NCBI GenBank assembly: GCA_930367215.1
Contig: OV884056.1
Coordinates: forward strand, 45,942,308 to 46,006,307
DNA from: Pollenia angustigena
Taxonomy: Eukaryota > Arthropoda > Insecta > Diptera > Polleniidae
DNA length: 64,000 bases
Direction: 5' to 3'
In this document: positions 34,700-46,431 of the stretch, piece after piece
Layout: each line of letters opens with the position of its first letter
Position numbering within the stretch: position 1 is the first letter of the stretch
Position numbers and translations under genes: made by a program
Notes under the pieces: model-generated
What the model was told of the DNA's origin: nothing
The model's database searches: none
Seen by the model: the letters and a program-made list of their open reading frames with translations, nothing else

Positions 34700-36235
34700 T
34701 GTGAGATAGTATACAAAAACTATTAATATTGGCAAAAAAAGGGCTGTTGCATTTCGATATGCAAAATTGACGGTTATTGTCTCTTAGCTTATGTTTCTGT
34801 GACCCCCATTCTTTATGTTTTAAAGTGAATTCAAATGGTTTTATGTGATTCCCAATAATTCTGTAAGATCTTAATTAAATGTAAGATTTTATTAACTGTG
34901 TACAACATGTTTTTTTATCGCATAATGTCGCTTTTTTATCTTCTCCAATCACCAATCATAACAAGCGGTTTCAGAAAAAGCTCAAGTCAGTCGCACGGAT
35001 AGACGAAAATTGTGTTACCATATTCTAAATGTAAAGTCAAAACTGGACAATGATTTTTCCAAATAAATTTCTAAATTTAGGAAATATCTATGTTGTAAAT
35101 TTTATTAAAATCAGTTATATAGTTCCGGATAGGGAGAAATTTACCCTTCCTCCTCTAAAGAAAATTGTTTAACAAATACTGAAAATATCAACATTGCTGC
35201 ATTCCTACAAAAATCGGTAACGGTAAAAGATTGCATTTCTTGCAAAAGCACTTTATTTGTTTCTCTTCAATATTAAAGATAAATTTTTCAATGTAAAATC
35301 TGCAAAAATGGCAACAGTGGGTGTTACTAAACTGAGCCGATAAAAGAGTTGCCAGATTTTACAACCGTATAACAGATTAATCCCTTTTAGAAACATAAAA
35401 CTAAATATTTAGAGTTTTAGAGGAGGAATATTATTCGTATTGTAAATAAATAAGTTCTATAAGTAAATTTAGCACAAATAAAAACAGAGATGCCAGATGT
35501 GACAACAATCACACACGAATAATTTAACTTTAAATCGGGAAAAGCTGTTGTATAATAACGAACTATTAAGACCCACGATCCGCTTTCTTTTAACAAAAAA
35601 CATTTCCCTCTTTTCTGATTAATTTGTAAACCTGAGTGCAATTTAGGGCATTCAATACCTACCGGTCGAAACTACAAAACAATTTAAGTAAAAAATTTGC
35701 ATTGATATCGAATGCCATAATTTTCCTTTTGATAATGCTACCAAATCACGAAGTGGATTAAGTTCTGTAAAATACTGGGATCCGATTTAGGCAGTAAACT
35801 GCGCTGAATGGACTTCCTCTGTGCTTACAACGTTGCTATTTAAGAGAACTGATTAGTTAGCTTTATATCTTAAGCAAGGGGTTAAAGCTCAGTTAGGCGA
35901 ACGTGGATGTACCGTATCTGTACTGTATCAATCAGCTGTTCGCTTTTTGTTATATAAAAAACCAATACAAAAGCTTACCGAAATGTAATGTAGCGTAGTT
36001 GCAACGTACCATTCTGTATAAAATAGAATTTTATACCGTTACGCTACGCAACATTTGTAAAACAGTGATGGGCGGCATGTATGTTACATTGAATGCGGGT
36101 ATTTTAACTTTTTTTGTACTGTTTTCAGTTCAGCTAAAAAATTACGACAAAACAACTTAAAATACAACATATTTCTATATATACACATATACATAGTATT
36201 ATCAAAGTTATTCTCGGGAATACAAAGTTTATTAT
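34700..36235. other. AT-rich DNA without recognisable gene
   Basis: No coding or clear repeat signal, apart from a partial inverted similarity of GTAGCGTAGTTGC-like words near 35990-36055. Confidence 0.4.
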
Positions 36236-36239
36236 CAAT

Positions 36240-36487
36240 ACGATTTCCGCATGACGTGCTAAATTCCTAGTTTTTCATATTTGATAAATACACTGAAATT
36301 TATTGTTGAGGGAAAGACTGGGAATTTAGCACGTCATACGGAAATCGTATTGAATACAAAGTTTATTATCAATACGATTTCCATATGACGTGCTAAATTC
36401 CCAGTCTTTCCCTCAATAATAAATTTCAGTGTATTTGTCAAATATGAAAAACTGGGAATTTAGCACGTCATACGGAAATCGTATTTA
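36240..36487. repeat. Fold-back derivative of the hammerhead repeat's 3' end
   Basis: The segment ATGACGTGCTAAATTCC...ACTGAAATTTATTGTTGAGG, which is the 3' end of the hammerhead-bearing repeat in reverse, appears followed by its own inverse twice over. ACTGGGAATTTAGCACGTCA occurs at 36324 and 36451 and inverted at 36250 and 36384. The ribozyme core itself is absent. Confidence 0.7.
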
Positions 36488-36722
36488 TACATAGTATGTT
36501 TAGATGTACAACATAATCAAATGCATATACACATCACAGTTGAGATCAGACAATTCTTAAATTGTACCGTCTTATAACCGAGGTTTTGGTTTAATCGGTT
36601 GATAATCGGTTAACTTAGTTATTGATCGGTTAACCAATTAATACAATTTTTGTTATAATTTAAGTAATTGCAATAAAGAAAAACGCAAAAATTATTTTTA
36701 TTTGGCGTTTTTTTAGTAAAAA

Positions 36723-38391
36723 ACAAGTTAGAGTGCTATATTCGGCTGTGCCGAATCTTTGATACCCTCCACCGACACTTCGAATGTTTTAGGAGTAATA
36801 TCTGTATGATGTCTTTTTATTATTATAATCTTTGTAAAAACAGACATCTGCATTAAAATTTGTTGCGGTTTAGACCTATATAAAATTTTTGAGCGACAAT
36901 CAGAATCAATTTTAAAAAACTTGAGAAGAATATCAGTTTAAGCTGAACTTAAATGATTTTCAGGAGAACAAGTTACATATATAAAAGCCATGGTAAGCTA
37001 TGAACCAATCATCCCAAATTCTGCAGAGCGATTTCTGGTATTAAAAAACATAAATTTCAATATAGCGGTGCAATTAGTTTAAGCGTTTGCAATTAAGCTA
37101 AACTGGAAAAAAAGTTTACCGCGTATTTAATTATTTTACCAGAGTGGGCTTTACATGAGGCCTATGGTAAGTTATGCACCGATCTTCACCAAATTTCACA
37201 GTGGCATTTCTAGTTCTATAAAACTGTGATGTACCAAATTTTGTTATGATAGCATTATTTTTTACGTTTTTAGGCGTACTAAGCTGTTTTCCGGGAGTAA
37301 GGTTTATATGGGGTCTAGGGTAAATTACGAACTGATCTTCACGAAATTTCACGGTCTTATTTCTAGTCCTATAAAACTTTTATGTTCCAAATTTTGTTAT
37401 GATAGCATTATTTTTTACGGATTTAGGCGGACTAAACTCTTTTCCGGAAGTAGGGTTTATATGGGGCCTAGGGTAAATTATGGACCGATCTTCACGAAAT
37501 TACATAGTTTTATTTTTTGTCCTATAAAACTTTGATGTACAAAATTTTGTTATGATAGCATTATTTTTTACGGATTTAGGCGTACTAAACTGTTTTCCGG
37601 AAGTAGGGTTTATATGGGGCCTAGGGTAAATTATGGACCGATCTTCACGAAATTACATAGTTTTACTTCTTGTCCTATAAAACTTTGATGTACCAAATTT
37701 TGTTATGATAGCGTTCTTTTTTACGGTTTTAGGCGTACTTAGCTGTTTTCCGGAAGTAGGGTTTAAAAGGGGCCTAGGGTAAAGTATGGACCGAACTTCA
37801 CGAAATTGCACAGTCTTTTTCATAGTTCTATAAAACTTTGATGTACCGCATTTTATTATGATAACATTATTTTTTACGGTTTCATGCGTACTAAACTGTT
37901 TTCCGGAAGTAAGATTTATATGGGGCCTAGGGTAAATTATGGACCGATCTTCATAAAATTTTACAGTGTTATTTCCAGTTGAATAAGAAGAATTCTTGCA
38001 AAATCTTATATCATTCTGTGCATTATTCCACCATTAATGTTAGTTTTTGTAACAGAATTATAAATTTTTTTTAGGTGGTGGTTCCACATTTTGATTCATG
38101 GCTTCGAGCCTACTGAACCAATTTTGCTGAATTTCAATCCCAAACTGCTTAGGATAACTACAAGCAATTTGACACCCAGTTTGTTTAGCTCTTTTGAGTT
38201 TTTCGAAAGTGAGCGTGTTTAAACAGACGGACAGACGGACAGACAGACGGACATGGCTAAATCGACTTAGAATTACTCAAGGACCCAGAATATATATACT
38301 TTATGGGGTCTGAGATGAATAATAAAAAAGTTTCACACGGAATGACAAACTTAATATACCCTCTTCACAACTAATTGTGGTGGAGGGTATA
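36723..38391 (+). mobile_element. DINE-1/mini-me-like Helentron relic, copy C (most complete)
   Basis: 5' hairpin ATTCGGC-TGT-GCCGAAT, GATACCCTCCACCGAC, six 153-bp units, GGTGGTTCCACATTTTGA, RGAC run at 38222-38250, CATGGCTAAATCGACTTAG, TATATATACTTTATGGGG and the 3' hairpin CCTCTTCACAACTAATTGTG with GGTGGAGGGTATA. Same order as copies A and D. It sits inside an older element marked by ATCGGTTAA words on both sides (36570-36650 and 39120-39220). Confidence 0.88.
37150..37990. repeat. 153-bp tandem repeat inside Helentron copy C (6 units)
   Basis: GGCCTAGGGTAAATTATGGA or variants at 37158, 37312, 37465, 37618, 37771 and 37924: spacings 154, 153, 153, 153, 153. Each unit includes CGATCTTCACGAAATT and GTACTAAACTGTTTTCCGG. 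Confidence 0.92.
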
Positions 38392-38420
38392 AAAAAACAA
38401 TAACATAACAAACAAAACAA

Positions 38421-38808
38421 TTGAAGCACAGCCGCGAATAACGTTGTAAGTTACAAAATAATAATTTTTCAGGAGAGCAAAAAAACGTTTTTTGACATGC
38501 AGCATTATTTGTTTAAAACATTTTTTTTCTTTTATTAAAAATAATAATAATAATAAAAACTTTAATGCAAAAGGCTTTTAAAACATTATTCCGCACTGCA
38601 AACCCATTTCGGTTTCATCATTTTTTTAGTAACTTGCAATGCTCTTCCACTGGCTGACACTTTGTACGCCATTTTGAAGGCGTTAAGGTGCACAATTTTG
38701 TTTGATTTTATGTTTAAACTGTGTAAGAGAGTAAGGACAACGGTTATCTGCAAAAAACAGTTTTTTCAAAATGTGGCGTTTACAACGTTATTCGCGGCTG
38801 TGCTTCAA
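38421..38808. mobile_element. MITE with perfect 29-bp TIR
   Basis: TTGAAGCACAGCCGCGAATA at 38421 continues ACGTTGTAA and is exactly inverted at 38780-38808. 388 bp, no coding capacity. The flanking AA/TT context hides the target duplication. Confidence 0.85.
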
Positions 38809-39232
38809 TTCTTGAACTAAAACAAACAAACAAAAAAATAATTCATGAATATGTAATACATATTATTAAACAATAAACTGTGTGATCAATTTATTTATTA
38901 TTTCAATTGATAAGATCTCCTTATAAAATAATCCAAACATCGTGGCAAAGCTCAGCACCGAACAGTTAGTTTCTGTTTTTGTACTGTATTTTAATAATGT
39001 AATGCTAGAAGGAAATATTTTGTACAAAAAATATTTTCTAAACACAATCCTTTTGTATAAGAGACGAAACAAATAATTAAAAACAAAAAAAATTTTGTTA
39101 TAATACTACAAGAATTAAAAATTGGATCGGTTTAACGACTGAAATTAACCAGTTCAATCGTTAATCGAAAATAGCCAATTTTAAATTAACCGATCAGTTA
39201 ATCGGATAGTAATAAACCGAATGAATACCCTA

Positions 39233-40284
39233 CACACAGAAAAAAATCAAATTAAAAACGTCGAAAACAAGGTTGATTTAAAATTATTCGGTGGTGATTT
39301 TGCTTCATACATTTTTCATGTTAATTCAACCTGATTTTAGAACAACTTGCGAACAAAATTTTTTTCTTTTCAAATAACTATAATTCATGTTAATTTAACA
39401 TTGCAGTAAAGTAAGAGCAAAATGTCATTTACATTGAAATAACAATCCGAATCACGTTGAATAAAAGTTATTTCAAGTTGAAACATCGTGAATTTTATGT
39501 ATAATCAAATTGGTTTGAGTGTGATATAAAATTGTGAAGAAGCTTCAGAGACAACTTATGCATTTATTTAAGAATAACAAAACATTAACCCTTGTAACAC
39601 ATGTTTCACTTATTTTTTTCTCCCTTTGTTAACAGAAGCATCAGCAGAATCGCCTGATATGGGTTTCGTCATCATTCTACTTTGAAAACTTTATGTAATA
39701 TTTTTTTTTTTTTTTTTTTTTTTGTCATTATTTTTTTTTTATTGAATCTTCATATATTAAATATGAACTAACAATAATTAATCAAATCTTAACCTAATAC
39801 GTTATTTTATCTCCTGCCAGTGCCAGACAAAATTTTCTTCATCACGGGTTATGTTCACTTTTATAGGTGTTTATCGCTCATCTAATTGGGTAAGTGCTGC
39901 AGTGTCTCTTCTTCTTAAGCGAGTGTGGCCGCCATGATTTAAAATATTTCGAGCTATTTAACTAAATAATTTTAATTAAAAGAATACGGGAATTTTCTTC
40001 TTTTTATATCATATTTTAAACATGAAAATAAAAAAATGTACATACTTAAGTATGAATGCATGTTAGTTTAACAAGATAAACTTTGGATTTTAATATAAAA
40101 GACAGGTTTTTATGGATTCAATATTGAACAATGTCATTTTAACAGTGAATAATATTAAATAAACGTGATTTAAGGTTATTTTAATATTTTTCATTTAAAA
40201 CTAATATGAAATAATGATACATTTAAATAATTCTTAATCAACATTTAGCCATGTTAATTTTACATTGGTATTTTTTTCTGTGTG
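39233..40284. mobile_element. TIR element CACACAGAAAAAAAT, TA target duplication
   Basis: CACACAGAAAAAAAT at 39233 and inverted at the right end (to 40284), with TA at 39231-39232 and 40285-40286. About 1.05 kb, no transposase. Contains two T/A homopolymer tracts near 39700-39740. Inserted beside the ATCGGTTAA element that also holds Helentron copy C. Confidence 0.85.
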
Positions 40285-40437
40285 TAGTGAGTATACAAAA
40301 TAAAGAAGAAGCAAACATTTCTCTATTTTTTCTCTTTTTTTGTCAAAGACAGTCAAAATTTAAATCGCTTTGTTGACAGTGTCATCAAAACTAAAGGCAA
40401 AAGTATCGACTTGGAGACACTTGATACCAGAGGTCTA

Positions 40438-40625
40438 TTTACCGCATACGATATCGAGCAAAATTTATCGAAATTTTTTTTTTGGTATTATGACTCTCGA
40501 TATCGAATGAAATGTATCGTAATTTGATAATTCTAGTTTTCATTCGATAGGTCAGTGTCATCGTATGCAGAAAAATACGATAATTTACTCGATACGATAG
40601 CTTACTAGATATCGAATGCGGTAAT
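40438..40625. mobile_element. 188-bp MITE rich in ATCGA words
   Basis: TTTACCGCATACGATATCGA at 40438 and inverted ATTACCGCATTCGATATCTA ending 40625. TA on each side (40436-40437, 40626-40627). Inner part repeats TATCGAA/TTATCG/ATACGAT words and can fold. Confidence 0.78.
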
Positions 40626-41410
40626 TAGGCCCCAGGCTTCCTACAGGGATACAGTACAAATATGTATTGCACGTATGTACTTAATTTTTGAGTAAAACAT
40701 CATAAACATAAATTACCAATAACGAAATTTTTGGTACTTTTGGTCAGGGCTGGAGATATATAATTAGAAGTTTTATTATTGAAACGAAAATTGATTTAAT
40801 CCACTTCAAAGAAATGATAAACCTCGTGGGTATTTGTTTTTTTTTTTAATTGTACCAAAAAAGGATGAGTAGTACCAGTTTACCAATAAAGTTTCGATTG
40901 TACCAAATTTGGTACAATTGTACCATAAATCCCATCAGTGATACACATACAATGGAAATTTGAAACATATAAAAGACCTTAAGTGGTATCAGAACCTTGT
41001 TTGGTGTCAGGGCTGTCAGATATGGCGATTTCTCGCCAAACGTGGCGATTTTGAAACGTGTTTGGCTATGGGATTTCCCATTTGGCGACTGGCGACTTTT
41101 ATGGTGATTTCTGATATAACTGGCGATTAACTTGGCTATTTTTACCATATATATTATTTCGACGATTTTGTTTAACAACCTGTCATTTTTTGTTATTATT
41201 ACTAAAATAAAAAAAACATATTAAGTGAATTTTATATTCACTATTTAATTCTAATAGTATGTATGTAATTCTTATAGTATGTAGGTCAAAACCCCAGTAA
41301 TGAAATCGGTGAGGCTGAAGTGTACGATCTTATAGACTTGTTTACTTAATTTAAGTTTTTAACTGAATACATATATGATCTCCATTTTATTTTCAAAAGA
41401 TTTTGTTATT

Positions 41411-41600
41411 CGTGCTTAATTCCCAGTTTTTATTCTTGATAAAAACACTTGAAATTTATTGTTGATGGGATAAGCTATTCCTATGCGCATTTCACTGGTT
41501 GCTTAGGCCAGATCATCAGGACACTTCATCCATAAAGATTTTAGAAAAACAAAAGATATTAAACCAAATAAAACTGTTAAACGTATAAGTCTTATTAGTC
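41411..41600 (-). repeat. Hammerhead-bearing repeat, copy 2 (reverse, 3' half)
   Basis: Nearly identical to 42949-43129 in reverse orientation. Only the 3' half of the unit is present. The motif itself is at 41531-41468. Confidence 0.8.
41468..41531 (-). ncRNA. Hammerhead-ribozyme-like motif, copy 2
   Basis: Reverse strand: outer stem I GGAUG with UAUCC, inner stem I GUGUC with GGAAU (one G-A mismatch), CUGAUGA, stem II CUGG with CCAG and a CCUAAGCAA loop, GAAA, then the self-complementary AUGCGCAU and AUA cleavage triplet (between 41482 and 41481). Position 10.1-11.1 is U-U, so activity is doubtful for this copy. Confidence 0.6.
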
Positions 41601-41859
41601 TTAACAAAATCTTTTGAAATTTAAATTTTGTATATCCAAAAATTTAAATTACTTTTTGATAATAAACAGGCAAGTGCGCGGCCTACAAAAACATTTAATT
41701 GACAACATGCTTTTGTAAGTTGTTGTTGTTTTTATTTTGTTTTTCTTAACCAACTTACAACTACAATTAATGTTGTAAGATGAGATAAACCCACTGTTTA
41801 TTGTGGATGTGTTTTGTTTAAACTTTGATATTGCTACAAGTAGAACTGTTGCTTATAAG

Positions 41860-42940
41860 CAGGGCAAGGGACTTCATGCAAATGCATGTTTGTTGTCGAT
41901 ACTCTGAGACCCACCTAAAGTTAATATCTTTGCGAATCACAATATTTCCAGTAAAATGGCATCAATTTGTTAGTGCATATTTTTGCATATTTTGCTTTAA
42001 ATGCATGTTTTTGCATATTTTGATATAAATGCATATTTTTCGTAATATTTTGTTTTATAAATTCACATTTTTCGTCATATTTTGTAATATTTATAAAAAA
42101 AAATGATCTTTTCTTAGTTTTTTGTTTAGAAATATCTTTCTGTTCAAGGCGAATTCATTATAAGGTGTAGTCAGTGAATCAGCTGGTTATAGATGTTTCA
42201 GCCCTGAAGCTGTCAAACAGTCAAAATAGTATGGGAAAATCTGCTAACTTCGACATTTTCAAGGAGCAAAAACAACATGTTAGTGTTTGGTACTGAATTA
42301 CCTACATTTTTTTATAAATTCACCTTGTTTCTTTTACTTTTAAAAAGTAGCACATACAAAAATTATACAGTTTGTATAATTGTGCACATAATTGTAGAAG
42401 TAACAATAAAACATTTCATTTTGTTCCCGTTTTTTTTACTTGAAGAAGCAGCAAATAAAAACAATGTTCGGCGAAGAAAAAATAGAACTCAACATAATAT
42501 TTTTGATTTAAGGTGTAAGAAGTATGACCTTAAATCCAAAAAGTATTAATAAAATAAATTGTTTTTAAGGAAAAAAAAGCCAAAAGAAAAAATATCAAAA
42601 AATAATCTTTTAAATAAGTGTGTTTTTGAGTCTTCAAAACAGAGGGAAAAGTAGTTTTTTGCAAAGTTTACAAAAAGGTGTTTCATTTGAAAATTTCAAG
42701 TAAATCAGCACCTTCAAAGCCAGAAACACAAAGATTTATGATTTATGAAAACGTTTCGTTTAAGTTTTTAAAACTGAATGAAATGTATTTATGTTTTTTT
42801 TTTTTTTGTTGTTAAATATGGTTAAATAAATATATTTTTAATGCATATTTTTTACTTTTATTTTTGCATATTTTACGATTTTTAGTGCATGTTTTATGCG
42901 CATATTTTGCGATTTTAAGTGCATGAACTTCCTTGCCCTG
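41860..42940. mobile_element. hAT-like element, TSD CTTATAAG
   Basis: CAGGGCAAGGGACTTCATGC at 41860 and inverted CAGGGCAAGGAAGTTCATGC ending 42940; CTTATAAG exact on both sides (41852-41859, 42941-42948). Sub-terminal ATGCATATTTT words repeat on both sides. The open frame 42277-42549 has no recognisable motif. Confidence 0.9.
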
Positions 42941-43007
42941 CTTATAAGTCTTATACGTTTAACAGTTTTATTTGCTTTAATATCTTTTGTTTTTCTAAAA
43001 TCTTTAT

Positions 43008-43069
43008 GGATGAAGTTTCCTGATGATCTGGCCTAAGCAACCAGTGAAATGCATAGGAATAGTTTATCC
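43008..43069 (+). ncRNA. Hammerhead-ribozyme-like motif, copy 3
   Basis: CUGAUGA at 43020-43026 and GAAA at 43046-43049. Inner stem I GUUUC (43015-43019) with GGAAU (43056-43060); outer stem I GGAUG (43008-43012) with UAUCC (43065-43069); stem II CUGG with CCAG; stem III AUG-CAU, two bases shorter than in copies 1 and 2 but still self-complementary. Cleavage predicted after A43055. U-U at 10.1-11.1. Confidence 0.62.
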
Positions 43070-43449
43070 CATCAACAATAAATTTCAAGTGTCTTTATCA
43101 AGAATAAAAACTGGGAATTAAGCACGAATAACAAAATCTTTTGAAATTAAAATTTTGTATTCCCAAAAATTTAAATTACTTTTTGATAATCTCCATTTTA
43201 TTTTATTTAAAAAAAAATTACAGAAACAAAACAAAATTTTCTTCGGCGACTTTTTTGTATTTTTTCTCAGTTTTTGGCGATTTTTGACTGAAAAATTATA
43301 CTAGCGTTTTTTGTATGCAAAATTAAATTAAAAAAAAAAGAAAATTTTACAAAAACTGAACAAAATCGACGTTTGGCGATTTTTGGCGATTTCAGACATC
43401 CGGTTTGGCGATGGAGCTCAAAAAAATCTGACAACCCTGTTTGGTGTAT

Positions 43450-46290
43450 ACAGTTTTACAATATGTATGTAACGTAACAATATCGGTAGAAAACTTCAAA
43501 AATGATTAGTTAGAGAAAAAAATTTTAGTATTCTTTCGATTTTTCAAATATTTTTAATCCTTTTTGCGTTTTTGCATAGTAAAACATTTACATATATTCA
43601 AAAACCACTTGACATACATTCTTACATATCGCTCCTTTATTGCAACATATTCATATCTCAAAAAATCAAAAATGTGAGGTTACTTAAGCAAAAGTTCCTT
43701 AGTAGCTTCTTTATATGTAAAACAAAAATCAGAAACTGAACCGAAGTAATAGCAAAATATAATTTATTAAGGAGTTGTTTCCGGGCGACAAGCAACTGAT
43801 TGTGTAGTAAATTTTATATGAAAAGTACCCAAAAAACTGAGTGATTTTCATATGAATTTTTCTACACACTCAATTGACTTGACTGCCACCTGAAAACAGC
43901 ACATAAATCTGTACATTTTGAAAACTTTAATCGCATTTTGCTAAATTTAATTTTTTTTTGAGATATGACTATGTTGCGATATGTACATATGTCTTGTAAT
44001 TTTCTCTTTAGCAAATGTTTAAATTTCGAAAAACCAATGCCAATTCCCAAGGCCCATTGAAAAGGTCTGCGCAAGAAGCCTGGTGATCATTGTTTATGTT
44101 GTTTTTAGTTGTCAAAAGTTGTTTACATTTTGCTTACATGTGCATGTTTACGTTTGTTTACGTTTATGGTATGCCACACATACACGTTTTTTCCTTTTGC
44201 TTTGTATATGTGGAAGTAAATTTTTGACAACTAAAAAGAATCGTTTTTTGTTTTTGTACAAGTAAGCAGACCTGATAGATGGACCTTGCCAATTCCTTTT
44301 TTAACAAAGTATTCAAAACATAATTAGTTACAATGTGTCAAAATTTATTTAGAAATCAATTTTCCAAAATCAAATTCATTTACATACATACAAAATGTAT
44401 GCATGTACAAATGTAAGAATGTACATATTTCATGCAATTTAAAAACACAAAAACAATATAATGGCCAAAATCTCGTAGTATACAAAATAAAAACTTGATA
44501 TTATTGTTTTTTTCTACTCGTAACTCTGTCTCTGCACTCCCTGTAAAACAATTGTGTGTAACTAAAAAGTGGCTAATCTTTGGATGAAATGAGCCTTAAG
44601 ATTTTACGCAGCGTGTGGCAAGTGCTTCTTGCTGTCGAATTGGCCAGAATTGTGTTGTTTTTGTTTAAAATCGCTTGCAGCGCTCGTGACACGCCTCACT
44701 TACAAAAATATATAAACAATATTTTTCGTTTCGATTCGCTTTTTTTTAATTTTTTTTTTGTTTTTCCCTTTTCGGTGAGTTTGAATTTTAAAATGAATTT
44801 CATGTTTTTTTTCGTATTTTCTTGCATTCAATTATGGAAAATTTTGTTTGCAAAAAATGTTTTTGTTGTTTATTTTAGACAGTCGATTGGTTGGTCTTTC
44901 GATCGATACGTCAGTCAGCCAGTCAGTCAGCTAGACAGGCGTTTGTGTTTGGTTGCATTACACTGTGGTACGTACCAAAACGCAACAGGCGTCAATAGTA
45001 CTCGTTCATACATAACCAAAAACTTTTTCTTGCTCTTGTTGTTGTTGGTGTTGTCATTGTAGTTGTTATTCGACTTGTCGATTTGATTTGTATGGCCAAT
45101 ATAAATTGAGTAGTTACTATAGAATACAACTCGGAGATTTCTTGTTGCGTTTAAGAAAACTGCATCACATGGTGGGCAATTCGTTGTAAAATTGGTTTTT
45201 TTGTTTGACACTTTTCGGGTGTGTAATTACAACGGTATGTGAGGCATACAACTTTATTTTTGTGTACCGGAATTCTATGGGTAATTGGTAGTTGAATTTT
45301 CTGTTTAAAAGAAAAACAGCAACATACATATTCCTTTCTCTTTAAAAGTCTACTAAATTGTGTTTTGGTTTTTTTTTAAACTTCTTTGTTGATTGTTTTA
45401 AAAGGAAAATTTTAGTTGATTTGTCACAAGTTGTCTGAGATAAGAAGCTGTGTATGAAAATTTAATTGGCCACTTAGGCAGTTGTTAAATATTGAAGGAA
45501 AATTAAAAATTTTTGTAGTTTTTTTTAGGAAAAGTTTTAGTAAACAATACGTAGACAAAGAGAAACATAAGAACAGCATAAAGTTCTTTTTAAATGATAT
45601 TCCCCTTGTACGGACATTATGAGAGATTCCGTCGTATTACTATTGATAAAATTTTACCATTCGTTCCGAAATACATCGAGCAGTTGTAGTGTTAGATAAG
45701 GTGTTTACAACCAATTAAAAAGACAATATTTGCATAAATGTTAAATATCAGATTGTTTTACTTTAAAAGCGCATTTTTTTATAAACGTTTAAAAAGTATT
45801 ATTGAACATTTTTATCTTCAAACCCTTAACAGAACAGAACTTGTAAAGCCAAAAAAATTATCTCAACCCCGAATAATTTTCAAAGATGGTACCTTAAAAT
45901 GTAGGATCTTAACAAAATTTGGCAGTTGTTGCTTTTGCGTATTTATAAACGGCTTGACCAAAAGTTCAAAATTTTTGGTCATTGGTGCCGTAAACGACCA
46001 TCTGCGGAAAACCTCTTAAAAATTATCCGTACATGATTCGGCAGAACAACCTTTAATGCAAATAAAATCAATAACACTAGATTTTGTTGAATGCCCCACT
46101 TTTAAAAATGCATATTTAAAAAAAAAAAAAAAAAATTTTTAAAAAAATTAAATTCTTCACAAAATTCCAAATTTTCAAAAAAACTTTTTCACTGAAAATC
46201 TGATTTATTAATAACAATATAAAACAATTTTTTTAATATAAATCTAATTTTTCAATTGAAAACCGCCTTTTCACTAAAAATCCGTTTTTT
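43450..46290. other. AT-rich DNA without recognisable gene
   Basis: A CAGT/CAGC tetranucleotide tract lies at 44908-44940. The 160-codon open frame at 44580-45062 is dominated by F, L and V codons from T-rich DNA and lacks any known motif. Other frames are shorter. Confidence 0.45.
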
Positions 46291-46297
46291 TTTAATC

Positions 46298-46424
46298 CGA
46301 CTAAGTCCCCTTTTACAATGTAACAAGTGAAAGGCAGACAGACGAAGTTTGTTACTTTTGTCCTCTCTCGCCTACAAACTTCGTCTGTCTGCCTTTTACT
46401 TGCCACATTGAAAAAGGCGACTAA
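46298..46424. mobile_element. Near-perfect palindrome, probable MITE
   Basis: AGGCAGACAGACGAAGTTTG on the left is exactly inverted on the right; the pairing extends outward through AAGTGAAA/TTTTACTT, GTAAC/GCCAC and CTAAGTCCCC/GGCGACTTAG-type blocks to about 62 bp per arm, with a 20-base loop. The poly-G hAT-like element sits in its right edge (TSD 46424-46431). Confidence 0.75.
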
Positions 46425-46431
46425 GTAAAAG

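Larger units (their letters stand above)
41747..43129 (+). repeat. Hammerhead-bearing repeat, copy 3, split by a hAT-like element
   Basis: 5' part 41747-41859 (CCAACTTACAACTACAATTA) and 3' part 42949-43129; removing the insertion 41860-42940 and one CTTATAAG leaves about 290 bp colinear with copy 1. Confidence 0.82.
41008..43439. mobile_element. hAT-like element, TSD TTTGGTGT
   Basis: CAGGGCTGTCAGATATGG at 41008 and inverted CAGGGTTGTCAGATTTTT ending 43439. TTTGGTGT is exact on both sides (41000-41007 and 43440-43447). Both ends are rich in TGGCGATTT words. No transposase. Hosts the hammerhead-bearing repeats and, within one of them, another hAT-like element. Confidence 0.88.

Noticed and set aside
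36570..39225. Older element marked by ATCGGTTAA words around Helentron copy C
   Set aside because: Words on the two sides look inverted, but I could not fix ends or a target duplication, so it is mentioned only as context.
40746..40945. Possible hAT-like element starting CAGGGCTGG
   Set aside because: The proposed right end matches poorly and no 8-bp duplication is found; only the GGTACAATTGTACC words link it to the element at 7886.
44580..45062. Longest open frame in the window (160 codons)
   Set aside because: Translation is dominated by F, L and V from T-rich DNA, overlaps a CAGT microsatellite, and has no family motif or splice support.
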